A DNA stretch of 64,000 bases from Chromatiales bacterium (GCA_020445605.1 JAGRGH010000040.1:1-64000), one strand, 5' to 3'. Counted from the first letter of the stretch, positions 35,831 through 45,239 are shown. Notes: generated by a model from the sequence alone, not told the origin. Translations and numbers: made by a program.

Positions 35831-38341
35831 TCATCCGCCGGCGCCCTGCGCGGCGGTCTTGAAATGCTCGACGTGCGTGACGAACGCCTCGGCCGGCACG
35901 AAGCCGACCTTGCGGTAGGCCCGCAGCTCGGTGCCGTCCGGTGTGAAAAACAGAATCGCCGGCGGCCCGATCAGGCCGAAGCGCTTCAGCAGCGCCTGGT
36001 CGGCCGCGTCGTTGTCGGTGACGTCGGTCTGTAGTACGAGGAAACTCGAAAGCGACTGGACGACCTTCGCATCGCTGAAGGTGTAGTGCTCGAGTTCCTT
36101 GCAGGAGATGCACCAGTCCGCATAGAAATCCAGCATCACCGGCTGGCCACGCGCGGCGGCCTGCGCGAGCGCGGCATCCAGCCCGTCCGTGCCCTTGACC
36201 TTCTGGAAGCCCAGCGCGGGGGCAGGCGCGGCGGTGCCCGCCGCGCCCCCGGTGGCGACTGACGAGGTCAGGCCACGCAGCGGCTGCCAGACCTCGCGCG
36301 CGCCGCTGGCCGCACCGATGATCTGCAGCGCGCCGTACAGCGCGACGACCACGCCGAGCGATTTCCAGAACCTGCGCCAGCCGTTCGGCCCGTCGCGGCC
36401 GACCGGGTCCAGCGCACCGAGGTAGACGCCGCTGGCGATCAGCAGCGTGCCCCAGAGCAACAGGGTCACGCCGACCGGCAGGATGCGTTCGAGCAGCCAG
36501 ATGGCGACTGCCAGCAGGCCGACGCCGAAGAAGGCCTTCACCGCGTCCATCCACACGCCGGCCCGCGGCAGCAGCTTGCCGGCCGAGGTGCCGATCGCGA
36601 GCAGCGGCGCGCCCATGCCCATGGACAGCGCGAACAGCGCCGTGCCGCCGAGCACCGCATCGCCGGTCTGGCCGATGACGATGAGCGCGCCGATCAGCGG
36701 TGCGGTCACGCACGGACCGACGATCAGCGCCGACAGGAAGCCCATGACCGCGACGCCCGTCAGGCTGCCGCCCTGCTGGCGATTCGAGACATTGCTGAGC
36801 CAGCTCTGCACCTTGCCCGGCATCTGCAGCTCGTAGAAGCCGAACATCGACAGCGACAGCAGCACGAAGATCGCCGCGAAGATCGACAGGACCCAGGGGT
36901 TCTGGAACCAGATCTGCAGGTTCGCGCCGCCGAGCCCCGCGAGCACGCCGACCACCGTGTAGGTCAGCCCCATCGCCAGCACGTAGACCAGCGACAGCAC
37001 GAAGGCCTTGCGCGTGGTCAGCTTGTCGCCCTGGCCGATGATGATGCCGGACAGGATCGGAATCATCGGGAACACGCAGGGCGTGAACGCGAGCCCCAGG
37101 CCGAGCAGGAAGAACAGCCCGGCCGACACGATCAGCGGTTTTTCGAGCAGGAACTTCGCAAGTTCGTCCTGTTCGCTCTCCGGCGGCGCCGCCACCGGGG
37201 CGGCCGGCGCGGCCGCAACCGGCGCGGGCGCGGAAGCGGTCTGGGCCGGCGCCGCTACAACTGGTGTTGCCACCACGGGCGCGGCGGCCACGGCCGTCGC
37301 GCGCGAATCGACCGTCGTCGCCGGAAGCTCGATCGCGATGGTCTTTTTGATCGGCGGGTAACACACACCACGCTCGGCGCAGCCCTGGTAGGCGGCCTTC
37401 AGATCGAGCGCGAGCGGACCACCGGCGGCGCGCTCGACGGCGACATCGGCCGTGATCAACCCGTGATAGACCTCGACCGTGCCGAAGCTCGGGTCGTCCT
37501 TGGTCTCGCCGCGCGGCAGTTCCACCGTGCCGAGGCGTGCGTCGGCACCGACGAGTTCGAGCTTGATCTTGTCGCGGTACAGGTAGTAGCCCGGCGCGGC
37601 CTGGAACTGCATGCGCAGCCGGTTGCCGTCGACGACCTCCGGGATGAACTGGAACGCCTGGTCGGGCGGCAGCAGGTCGTCCTCGTCGTCGTTGAATCCG
37701 AGCGACCGGCTGAGTGAAGTCAGCCCGTCGAGCGCCGATCCGCCAAACGGCCCCGCGGCCGGCGCGGTATCGCCCAGCGCAGGCGCGAGCCCGGCGACGG
37801 CAAGCGGCGTGGCGGGAACTGCGTCGGCCAGCGGCGCCAGCGCCGTCGCGGCCAGCGCCGGGGCGCCGGCGACCGGAATGACCGCGGCGGGGGCGCCCGC
37901 CAGCGCGATGGTCACGGTCTGGTGAAACGGCGGATAGCAGACACCGATATCCGCGCAGCCCTGCACCGTGGTTTTCAGATCCAGGGCGTCGGGCAACGGG
38001 TCGGCTTGATACGGCACATCGATCGACACCGCCCCGCGGAAGATCTCGATATCGCCGAAAAACGGGTCGTTCTTCTTTTCGCCCGGCGGGATGATCGGGT
38101 CGCCCAGGGTCACGCCCTCGGTCGTGCCCAGCACCTTGAACTTGGACCGGTACAGGTAGTAGCCATCGGCGACGCGCCAGCTCAGGCGCACCGCGCCGTC
38201 GACGAGCTGCGGAGCCTGAAGTGCGAAGGCCTGTTCCGGCGGCAGCAGGTCGTCGTCTGTGATCGCTCCGGCCGCGCCGGCCCACAGGGCGGCGAAAATC
38301 CACAGCAGGGCGCGCCAGCGCGCCGCAAACGCGTCAATCAT
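35831..38341 (-). CDS. dsbD: Thiol:disulfide interchange protein DsbD with two alpha domains
   Basis: 836 residues against the usual 565-600. After a signal peptide, two DsbD alpha domains follow one another: about 28-150 with Cys129/Cys135 (CADIGVCYPP) and about 220-342 with Cys321/Cys327 (CAERGVCYPP). Each is preceded by DDLLPP-x-QAF, and an Ala/Pro/Gly linker separates them. A second Ala/Pro linker leads to the eight-TM beta domain (about 402-690; FTPCVFPMIP with Cys422, LIVGPCVTAPL) and the gamma thioredoxin domain with CISC at Cys744/Cys747. It carries electrons from cytoplasmic thioredoxin to the periplasm. ATG 38341 overlaps the cutA stop (ATGA). The TlpA-like protein downstream is a likely client. 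Confidence 0.96.
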   Translation of the reverse strand: MIDAFAARWRALLWIFAALWAGAAGAITDDDLLPPEQAFALQAPQLVDGAVRLSWRVADGYYLYRSKFKVLGTTEGVTLGDPIIPPGEKKNDPFFGDIEIFRGAVSIDVPYQADPLPDALDLKTTVQGCADIGVCYPPFHQTVTIALAGAPAAVIPVAGAPALAATALAPLADAVPATPLAVAGLAPALGDTAPAAGPFGGSALDGLTSLSRSLGFNDDEDDLLPPDQAFQFIPEVVDGNRLRMQFQAAPGYYLYRDKIKLELVGADARLGTVELPRGETKDDPSFGTVEVYHGLITADVAVERAAGGPLALDLKAAYQGCAERGVCYPPIKKTIAIELPATTVDSRATAVAAAPVVATPVVAAPAQTASAPAPVAAAPAAPVAAPPESEQDELAKFLLEKPLIVSAGLFFLLGLGLAFTPCVFPMIPILSGIIIGQGDKLTTRKAFVLSLVYVLAMGLTYTVVGVLAGLGGANLQIWFQNPWVLSIFAAIFVLLSLSMFGFYELQMPGKVQSWLSNVSNRQQGGSLTGVAVMGFLSALIVGPCVTAPLIGALIVIGQTGDAVLGGTALFALSMGMGAPLLAIGTSAGKLLPRAGVWMDAVKAFFGVGLLAVAIWLLERILPVGVTLLLWGTLLIASGVYLGALDPVGRDGPNGWRRFWKSLGVVVALYGALQIIGAASGAREVWQPLRGLTSSVATGGAAGTAAPAPALGFQKVKGTDGLDAALAQAAARGQPVMLDFYADWCISCKELEHYTFSDAKVVQSLSSFLVLQTDVTDNDAADQALLKRFGLIGPPAILFFTPDGTELRAYRKVGFVPAEAFVTHVEHFKTAAQGAGG

Positions 38342-38664
38342 GATTTCACGGACTCCCGCACCCAGTTCAGATAGTTCTCGAAGCCGCCGACCACGGGCAG
38401 GGCGATCAGCTCGGGTAGCTCGTAGCGATGCAGCTCACGCACGCGCGCGGTGACCGCATCCAGGTTTGCGGTCGTGGTCTTGATGACCAGCAGCACCTCG
38501 GGGTCGCAACAGACCTCGCCCTTCCAACGATAGGTGGACCGCAGCCCGCCGATCAGGTTCACGCAGGCGGCCAGTCGTCCGCCCACCAGGGCGTCGGCGA
38601 TCGCCCCGGCGACGATCTCGTCCGGGCAGGTGCACAGCGCCACTACAACGTCGGTTTCTGCCAT
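38338..38664 (-). CDS. cutA: Divalent-cation tolerance protein CutA
   Basis: 108 residues from ATG 38664 (MAETDVVVALCTCPDE); a start at 38682 is possible. Family motifs are LAACVNLIGGLRSTYRWKGE, the EVLLVIKTT strand and ELPELIALPVVGG. CutA is a small trimer of uncertain biochemical role. Its stop overlaps the dsbD start by four bases, the classic cutA-dsbD coupling. It is divergent from fxsA. Confidence 0.96.
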   Translation of the reverse strand: MAETDVVVALCTCPDEIVAGAIADALVGGRLAACVNLIGGLRSTYRWKGEVCCDPEVLLVIKTTTANLDAVTARVRELHRYELPELIALPVVGGFENYLNWVRESVKS

Positions 38665-38767
38665 CCGGCCAAGATACACCAAGGCCCTCGACGCACCCTA
38701 GCGGGACTAGTCAAATCCGGCCAACGGTCTTGTATGGTTACGGTTTCGCCCCATCTGGGACTGCGTA

Positions 38768-39211
38768 ATGCAACTGTCCGGCCCTCTCGCACTGGCGCTG
38801 TTCGTCGCCGTACCCGTCACCGAGCTGTATCTGCTGATTCAGGTCGGCGGCGTGATCGGCGCGCTGCCGACGATTGGTCTGGTGCTGCTGACCGCCGCAG
38901 TTGGCGTGAGCCTGTTGCGCCAGCAGGGCATGGCAACCCTTGCACGGGCGCGCGAGCGCATCGATGCCGGAACGCTGCCTGCCGCCGAGCTGCTCGAGGG
39001 CGTCGCGCTGCTGGTCGCGGGCGCTCTGCTGCTCACCCCCGGGTTCGTGACCGACACGATCGGCTTTCTGCTCCTGATCCCAGCCAGCCGCCGCGCGCTG
39101 GTCCGCGCTCTCATCGACCGTGGAGTGATCCATGTCGCCGGCCGGCCCGGCGCCCGACCGGCGAGCGGCAACACCATCGAGGGCGAGTTCGAACGCCGGG
39201 ATGACCTGTAA
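38768..39211 (+). CDS. fxsA: FxsA family membrane protein
   Basis: 147 residues with three or four hydrophobic segments (about 5-25, 27-47, 78-105). The signatures PVTELYLLIQVGGVIGALPT and the LTPGFVTDTIGFLLLIPASRR region identify FxsA, known from suppression of F exclusion of phage T7. It lies directly upstream of groES, as in E. coli and many relatives. Confidence 0.92.
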   Translation: MQLSGPLALALFVAVPVTELYLLIQVGGVIGALPTIGLVLLTAAVGVSLLRQQGMATLARARERIDAGTLPAAELLEGVALLVAGALLLTPGFVTDTIGFLLLIPASRRALVRALIDRGVIHVAGRPGARPASGNTIEGEFERRDDL

Positions 39212-39325
39212 GCGGTTGATTTCAATAATCGCCAAGGCTTCAGCGGCCTCAGTCCAGACCGGCATCCTCGCCCTCGCCCGATCCTCCGAACCACGCCGGC
39301 CTGGAAAAATTTCCCATCTCCGCCC

Positions 39326-39353
39326 TTGACATCCGCGGCGCCGCTCCTACCAT
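39326..39353 (+). promoter_or_regulatory. groES promoter
   Basis: TTGACA (39326-39331) and TACCAT (39348-39353) are separated by 16 bases. The -10 abuts the CIRCE operator, so bound HrcA would block the polymerase or early elongation. CCCTTGACA also resembles a heat-shock -35. Confidence 0.65.
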
Positions 39354-39379
39354 TGGCACTCGCTTTTGGTGAGTGCTAA
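39353..39379. promoter_or_regulatory. CIRCE operator (HrcA site)
   Basis: TTGGCACTC - 9 bases - GAGTGCTAA, one mismatch from the consensus TTAGCACTC-N9-GAGTGCTAA. It lies just ahead of groES and implies control of groESL by the repressor HrcA, whose gene is outside the window. Confidence 0.93.
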
Positions 39380-39436
39380 CAATTTTCCGCACTCGTTTTT
39401 CTCATTGCATCTCTCGTTAAGGAGGAGCTGGCAGCA

Positions 39437-39727
39437 ATGAATATCCGTCCCCTGCACGATCGCGTCGTGGTCCGTCGTCTCGACGAAGAGCGCAAAAGCC
39501 CCGGTGGCATCGTGATCCCGGACTCCGCGACCGAAAAGCCGATCCAGGGCGAAGTCCTCGCCATCGGCAACGGCAAGATTCTCGAAAGTGGTGAGAAGCG
39601 CCCGCTCGACGTCAAGGTCGGCGACAAGATCCTGTTCGGCAAGTACTCCGGCACCGAGGTCAAGCTCGACGGCCAGGAGCTGGTCGTGATGCGCGAAGAC
39701 GACATCATGGCCGTGCTGGTCAGTTGA
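39437..39727 (+). CDS. groES: Co-chaperonin GroES
   Basis: 96 residues ([20 protein letters not shown]), with the mobile loop ([16 protein letters not shown]) that contacts GroEL and the roof loop. A strong AAGGAGG ribosome site is placed just ahead. It is controlled through CIRCE and lies 55 bases before groEL. Confidence 0.99.
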   Translation: MNIRPLHDRVVVRRLDEERKSPGGIVIPDSATEKPIQGEVLAIGNGKILESGEKRPLDVKVGDKILFGKYSGTEVKLDGQELVVMREDDIMAVLVS

Positions 39728-39776
39728 TCGGTCCGCGCCGTTTCCACCCCATCCCCTGAAGATTTCATAGAGGTAG

Positions 39777-41438
<1,662 letters not shown>

Positions 41439-41446
41439 GCGCCCGT

Positions 41447-41472
41447 CGTCTGCCCGCTCATGCGGGCAGACG
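41447..41472 (+). terminator. First hairpin after groEL
   Basis: CGTCTGCCCGC and GCGGGCAGACG form a perfect 11-bp stem with a TCAT loop, 9 bases past the stop. There is no T-run, so it may protect the mRNA 3' end rather than stop transcription. Confidence 0.65.
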
Positions 41473-41491
41473 AACCTGCTTCACCACACGA

Positions 41492-41517
41492 AAGCCCCGC
41501 TCCGGCGGGGCTTTTTT
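41492..41517 (+). terminator. Rho-independent terminator of groESL
   Basis: AAGCCCCGC - TCCG - GCGGGGCTT followed by a T-run (TTTTTT with the stem end). A typical strong terminator. Confidence 0.93.
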
Positions 41518-41562
41518 GTCGGCGAGGTCATTGATAACTGCGCGCTAAAATATTCGATAAAC

Positions 41563-41628
41563 GTGGTCTGTCCCCAATAATTTGTGTCCCCAATAATTTG
41601 TAATTTGTAATTTGTAATTTGTAATTTG
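41563..41628. repeat. REP-like motif followed by short tandem repeats
   Basis: GTGGTCTGTCCCC (41563-41575) is followed by two copies of GTCCCCAATAATTT (41570-41583 and 41586-41599) and then 4.9 copies of the heptamer AATTTGT (41595-41628). The heptamer run is far more AT-rich than its surroundings. Confidence 0.85.
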
Positions 41629-41826
41629 CGCGGCACTGACCCCGCCACAATTCCGATACCCGCGCCCCGGTCCCCGACGCTCCCAAATCGTTTTGACATC
41701 CAGAACCCGCGGACCGATGTATGCAAGGTGACCGACCCGGGCCTCGCTGGCATCTGTCGAAACTGGATGGTCCAATAGGAGGGTCGGCGGAATTTGGCTC
41801 GCCGGATCAGCACAGGGGTACATGAG

Positions 41827-42513
41827 ATGAAAAGGCTGCTTTCAGCATTCTTGCTGTCTTGCGTCGCACCGGCGGCGGTTGCCGCACCGATCGGATTTAC
41901 GTTCAACGCCGGACCGGTCGTCTTTGTCGAACTTGGCCCGGTCGATCCGGAGGTCGCAGCATTCCAGGGATTCCAGCTGGGGGAATCCGTACTGGTGACC
42001 TTCGCGATCGACGATGCGACACCGGATATCGACCCGATCGATCAGCGCGGAGAGTTCGAGGACCCGACCGGCACCATCACCCTGACTGGAGCCATCAGCG
42101 GCACGACCATCGCGATGCGCCCGGGCGTCAATATCCAGCTCGACTCGGTGTTCGAGTTTGACCTGCGAAATATTTTAGTAGGACCCGTGCTGCACGTCTT
42201 CGAGCTATTCGACGACACCGATTTCCTGTCGGTCCACCCGATTCTGAGTGACCCGGATGATCTGGCCGTCAGCATCGCGGAACTGGCCAGCCTGCTGGAC
42301 CCCCAGGGCCATTTTCTCGGCCTCAATCTCGCCTTGGGCTCCACCGCCGCCGTCGGCACGCTGGATTCCCTCGGTGCGTTTGTCGCACTCGAATTCGGCC
42401 CGGTGGCCTGGGTGCCCAGCGCACCGGCACCTCTGCTGCTGTTGCTCGGCCTTGCGGCATTGCCTTTTTTTGGTAGTCGCGCGGCGAGCTTGTTCCCGTC
42501 GTCCGCGGGCTAA
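41827..42513 (+). CDS. Secreted protein with PEP-CTERM-like tail
   Basis: 228 residues from ATG 41827 (MKRLLSAFLLSCVAPAAVAAP, a signal peptide cut near AVAA). The body is acidic with many Asp/Pro/Gly turns and has no catalytic motif I recognise. The C-terminus VPSAPAPLLLLLGLAALPFF then SRA resembles exosortase sorting tails, although the terminal basic cluster is weak. It may be a surface or matrix protein. It lies in the accessory patch between groEL and the REP palindrome. Confidence 0.65.
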   Translation: MKRLLSAFLLSCVAPAAVAAPIGFTFNAGPVVFVELGPVDPEVAAFQGFQLGESVLVTFAIDDATPDIDPIDQRGEFEDPTGTITLTGAISGTTIAMRPGVNIQLDSVFEFDLRNILVGPVLHVFELFDDTDFLSVHPILSDPDDLAVSIAELASLLDPQGHFLGLNLALGSTAAVGTLDSLGAFVALEFGPVAWVPSAPAPLLLLLGLAALPFFGSRAASLFPSSAG

Positions 42514-42610
42514 TCCCTCGCCGGCAGTTCCCGACGCGCGTGAGAATTTGAGGCGCGCTTCGCGTCGCGGCCGGTCGCCGAAGAGTAGAGTTTGAGATTG
42601 GGAAATAACT

Positions 42611-42663
42611 GGGGACAGACAACGGTTTTTCTTGGACTTTTCACGAAACCGTGGTCTGTCCCC
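42611..42663. repeat. REP-like palindrome
   Basis: GGGGACAGAC (42611-42620) and GTCTGTCCCC (42654-42663) form the outer arms, and AACGGTTT / AAACCGT the inner arms. The same GTGGTCTGTCCCC occurs at 41563. In many genomes this core flanks REP-associated tyrosine transposases, but none is in the window. Confidence 0.75.
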
Positions 42664-42683
42664 ATTGTCCAACAGCCTGCTAG

Positions 42684-42842
42684 CGCTTCGGACGTGCATT
42701 GAACCTGAACGTGCACTTTCACATGCTGTTTCTCGATGGCGTGTATGTCGAACAGGGTAGCGGGTGCCCGCGTTTTCGCTGGGTCAGGATTCCCAGCGGC
42801 GCAGAATTGGACGAGGCGCCGAGCACCCGGCCGAGCCGTCGG
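42684..42842 (+). pseudogene. Remnant of an IS91-family (HUH/Y2) transposase
   Basis: The translation LNLNVHFHMLFLDGVYVE, followed by RFRWVRIPSGAEL, matches the conserved region of IS91-type transposases around the HUH (HFH) motif. About 50 residues survive. An in-frame stop at 42681 lies just upstream and similarity is lost after RRL, so both the N- and C-terminal parts, including the catalytic tyrosines, are missing. It cannot be functional. Confidence 0.72.
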
Positions 42843-43108
42843 CTACTTGTAAGCGACCAAGCCGGCGCTGCGCGCGAACTACCGCGAGTGGACCCCAGCA
42901 ACAGCTTCAATCCGGGGATCGGTCAAGATGTCCAGGCTCCGGGGATACACCGAGACGGATGCCGGACCCGACGGCCTGCCGACGGAGCGGTCCAGGCCCT
43001 GAGGCGTGTTATCCTCCCGGCCGTCGGTGCCAATGCCCGAAAGCACCGCCGGTCGCGGGCACTTCGCGCCCCCGCACGAACCGGTTCGCCGACAAGGGTC
43101 ACCACACC

Positions 43109-43663
43109 ATGAAAAATCCGATCCGACGCCTCCTTCTCCTGACGTTGCTTCTCACCCTCTGCCGCTCCGCCAGTGCCAACATCATGTGGGACTGGAGTGC
43201 CAATGGCGGCCAGGATCACGGACGCTTCGTCACCACCGGTGACGTCACTGGGGGCACGGTTGCCGCCGGCGATTACGTGATCCTGGAATTCTTCATGGAC
43301 AAGACCAGCGTGGTGGCGCTGCAGTCACTGGAGGGCGGCAGCTGGCCGGGAGGTCCATTCAATCTGTTCAGCGGACCCGACCTCGGGATGCTTTGGGACG
43401 GGTCGGCGGTGACCCAGTACTATCGCGACAGCGGTGTAAGCACAAACGGGTTTGGGTTCGCCACATCGCCTACCGGTGGCTACACCTTCCCCTACTGGGT
43501 ATTCGATGTCGGGCTCCTGATCATCGCCGACGATAGTGGGCCCGGCGCGACCTTCAACTTTACCGATCAAACCACCACTCCGGACCTCGTGCCCACGCCG
43601 CCCTCCTTGCTACTCGTGCTGGCGGGCATGTTCGCACTGCGACGCCGGTTCAGGGCCGCCTGA
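43109..43663 (+). CDS. Secreted protein with PEP-CTERM-like tail
   Basis: 184 residues from ATG 43109. A strong signal peptide (NPIRRLLLLTLLLTLCRSASA) leads a Gly/Asp/Thr-rich body with many aromatic residues (WDWSANGG, FNLFSGPDLGMLWDG). The tail VPTPPSLLLVLAGMFALRRR has the motif-hydrophobic-basic order of exosortase substrates. Function unknown. It and the protein at 41827 flank an IS91 remnant and are not similar to each other outside signal and tail. Confidence 0.72.
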   Translation: MKNPIRRLLLLTLLLTLCRSASANIMWDWSANGGQDHGRFVTTGDVTGGTVAAGDYVILEFFMDKTSVVALQSLEGGSWPGGPFNLFSGPDLGMLWDGSAVTQYYRDSGVSTNGFGFATSPTGGYTFPYWVFDVGLLIIADDSGPGATFNFTDQTTTPDLVPTPPSLLLVLAGMFALRRRFRAA

Positions 43664-43681
43664 TCGCAACCCCGTGCGGCC

Positions 43682-43720
43682 GGCAAAGGGGTCCGGCAAA
43701 GGGGTCAGGGCAAAGGGGTC
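43682..43720. repeat. Three tandem copies of a 12-base unit
   Basis: GGCAAAGGGGTC occurs at 43682-43693, 43695-43706 and 43709-43720, directly upstream of the vapBC promoter. Confidence 0.9.
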
Positions 43721-43752
43721 AGAGCCCTTAAATTGACTGCGTCCACTTGTGG

Positions 43753-43783
43753 ATGCATACAATGATGCTTATATTGTATGCAT
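43753..43783. promoter_or_regulatory. vapBC operator palindrome
   Basis: ATGCATACAAT and ATTGTATGCAT form a perfect 11-base inverted repeat with a 9-base spacer. The right arm overlaps the vapB start codon (43782). Candidate promoter elements lie within it: TTGACT 43733 with TACAAT 43758-43763, or TTGTGG 43748 with TATATT 43770-43775. This is the expected binding site for VapB/VapBC autoregulation. Confidence 0.85.
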
Positions 43784-43988
43784 GAGAACGACACTGAATA
43801 TCGACGACAGCTTGCTGTCCGAAGCGGGGCGCCTGACAGGAATTCGTGAGAAGACCGCGCTGGTCCGGGCAGGGCTGGAGGCCCTGATTGCTCGGGAAAG
43901 TGCGCGCCGCCTGGCGGCCCTGGGCGGTTCCGAGCCAGATCTGAAACAAGTTCCACGCCGCAGGGAAGCCTCGGATGCTGCTGGTTGA
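43782..43988 (+). CDS. vapB: VapB-type antitoxin
   Basis: 68 residues from ATG 43782 (MRTTLNIDDSLLSEAGRLTG). This N-terminus is typical of VapB ribbon-helix-helix antitoxins (type II VapB, the MRTTLNIDD group); the C-terminal basic tail would bind and neutralise the toxin. It overlaps vapC by 14 bases. The start codon lies inside the operator, so the mRNA is either leaderless or has a very short leader. Confidence 0.9.
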   Translation: MRTTLNIDDSLLSEAGRLTGIREKTALVRAGLEALIARESARRLAALGGSEPDLKQVPRRREASDAAG

Positions 43989-44343
43989 CACCTCCATCTG
44001 GGTCGACCACCTGCGCCAGGGCGAACCCCGACTGGTGGCGCTGCTGGAGCGCGAAGAAGTGCTCATCCATCCGTTCGTTATTGGCGAACTGGCCTGCGGC
44101 AATCTAAGTAACTGCCAAGAGCTGCTTTCCCTGTTGGGCGAACTGCCCGCGATCAACCCGATTACGCACGATGAAGCGCTTGCGCTGATAGAGCATCACC
44201 AACTCATGGGTCGTGGCCTAGGCTGGATCGATATTCACCTCTTAGGCTCGGCTATGGTCGCAGGGGCTGGCTTCTGGACTCGCGACCGTCGCCTGCGGGA
44301 GGCGGCCGACAATCTGAACGTGGCTGCCCCGATTGGTCCTTGA
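43975..44343 (+). CDS. vapC: VapC-type PIN-domain toxin
   Basis: 122 residues, family size. The four acidic residues of the PIN ribonuclease active site are visible: Asp5 (LLVDTSIWVDHL), Glu38 (IGELACGN), Asp86 (GWIDIHLL) and Asp104 (WTRDRRL). VapC toxins cut tRNA or rRNA and are held inactive by VapB. The gene is intact, so the pair is probably active. It is followed by a palindromic repeat. Confidence 0.93.
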   Translation: MLLVDTSIWVDHLRQGEPRLVALLEREEVLIHPFVIGELACGNLSNCQELLSLLGELPAINPITHDEALALIEHHQLMGRGLGWIDIHLLGSAMVAGAGFWTRDRRLREAADNLNVAAPIGP

Positions 44344-44361
44344 TATCAGCGCCTTCCCTTA

Positions 44362-44555
44362 GGGAAGCTCTGATCATCCATCCAGGGTTGCCAGAGCAGC
44401 GAAAACGAAAAAGCGTGATTTTTCGTTTTCTCGAAATTTCAACGGCATGCAGCCGTCGCAAACGGCGTCCCTTGCTTGTGCCGCGAAAAACGCCGAATTG
44501 ATCAGAGTTTCCCTGGGGAATACCCTGAGCGAATCTGGCTTGATCAGAGCTTCCC
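44362..44555. repeat. Palindrome-ended intergenic repeat
   Basis: A perfect 15-base terminal inverted repeat, GGGAAGCTCTGATCA (44362-44376) and TGATCAGAGCTTCCC (44541-44555), bounds 194 bases. An inner TGATCAGAGTTTCCC (44499-44513) nearly repeats the right end. The middle has GCATGCAGCCGTCGCAAA, shared in part with 24199-24330. No coding capacity. Confidence 0.7.
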
Positions 44556-44612
44556 GAGTCAGGTTGCGCGTGACGGTTCGCCAGATCTGCCACCCGATTC
44601 AATCGAAAAACG

Positions 44613-45239
44613 ATGCAGACAGCGGACGGCGTCATCAAATTCCGGTTGCACCACGAGTCGGCACCCGCTCTCGCGTTGCCAGCCGTCGCGTCGCTGCTGA
44701 ACTGGTTCCGACGCTGCCGCGAACGCGGTCTGGTCGGGCAGGATGGCACGCGCTACGACGGCGCGGCCTATGGAAACCTGAGCATTCGCTGGCCCGATGG
44801 CGGATTCGTGGTCACCGGTTCGCAGACCGGCGGACTCGAATCCATCGGGCCGGAACACCTGTGCCATGTTCTGCGAGTCGATGAAAAAAATAACAGCGTG
44901 CGGTCGCGCGGCCCGATACCGCCGTCGTCGGAATCGATGACGCATGCGGCGATCTATCGCTGTCGACCGCAGGTGCAGGCCGTGATTCACGTCCACGCGC
45001 CAGCACTATGGCGATCGGCGGACGCATTGCATTTGCCGGTCACAAGCCCCGACGTCCCCTATGGCACGGCTGAGATGGCGGCCGAGACCGAGCGCATTCT
45101 GGCGCAGCATCCGGCGCTGCCCGGCGGTTTTGCGATGGGCGGTCATGAAGACGGCGTGCTCGCCTACGGGCGCGACCTGGCGGAAGCTGGCGCCTACCTG
45201 CTGGGGCTGGTAGACGACCCCGGGAGAGTCGGCGATTGA
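44613..45239 (+). CDS. Class II aldolase/adducin family protein
   Basis: 208 residues. The zinc-binding set of class II aldolases is visible: His126 and His128 (VIHVHAPALW), His178 (GGHEDG) and the catalytic Glu107 (SSESMTHAAIY), after the GNLSIR phosphate loop. Relatives include fuculose-phosphate aldolase, ribulose-phosphate epimerase and methylthioribulose-1-phosphate dehydratase (MtnB). The length and the GNLSIR and HVHAP motifs are compatible with MtnB, but no other methionine-salvage gene is nearby, so I leave the substrate open. Confidence 0.82.
   Translation: MQTADGVIKFRLHHESAPALALPAVASLLNWFRRCRERGLVGQDGTRYDGAAYGNLSIRWPDGGFVVTGSQTGGLESIGPEHLCHVLRVDEKNNSVRSRGPIPPSSESMTHAAIYRCRPQVQAVIHVHAPALWRSADALHLPVTSPDVPYGTAEMAAETERILAQHPALPGGFAMGGHEDGVLAYGRDLAEAGAYLLGLVDDPGRVGD

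Larger units (their letters stand above)
41439..41826. other. Gene-free interval after groEL
   Basis: These 388 bases hold two groEL hairpins, a REP-like GTGGTCTGTCCCC (41563-41575), a 14-base direct duplication and a 7-base tandem repeat. I see no gene. Confidence 0.7.
42514..43108. other. Gene-free interval with REP palindrome and transposase remnant
   Basis: Of these 595 bases, 42611-42663 is a REP-like palindrome and 42684-42842 is an IS91-type remnant. In the rest (42514-42610 and 42843-43108) I see nothing recognisable except the upstream region of the next gene. Confidence 0.6.

Noticed and set aside
35784-38303. 839-codon second frame on the same strand as dsbD
   Set aside because: It is Arg/Gly-rich without domains, while the other frame is a clear DsbD. 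GC-rich codon bias leaves such frames open.
41595-41628. Short tandem repeats considered as a CRISPR remnant
   Set aside because: The unit is 7 bases with no spacers. No cas gene is present.
44613-45239. Firm assignment of the class II aldolase as MtnB
   Set aside because: Motifs fit several subfamilies and no methionine-salvage gene is adjacent, so the substrate was left open.
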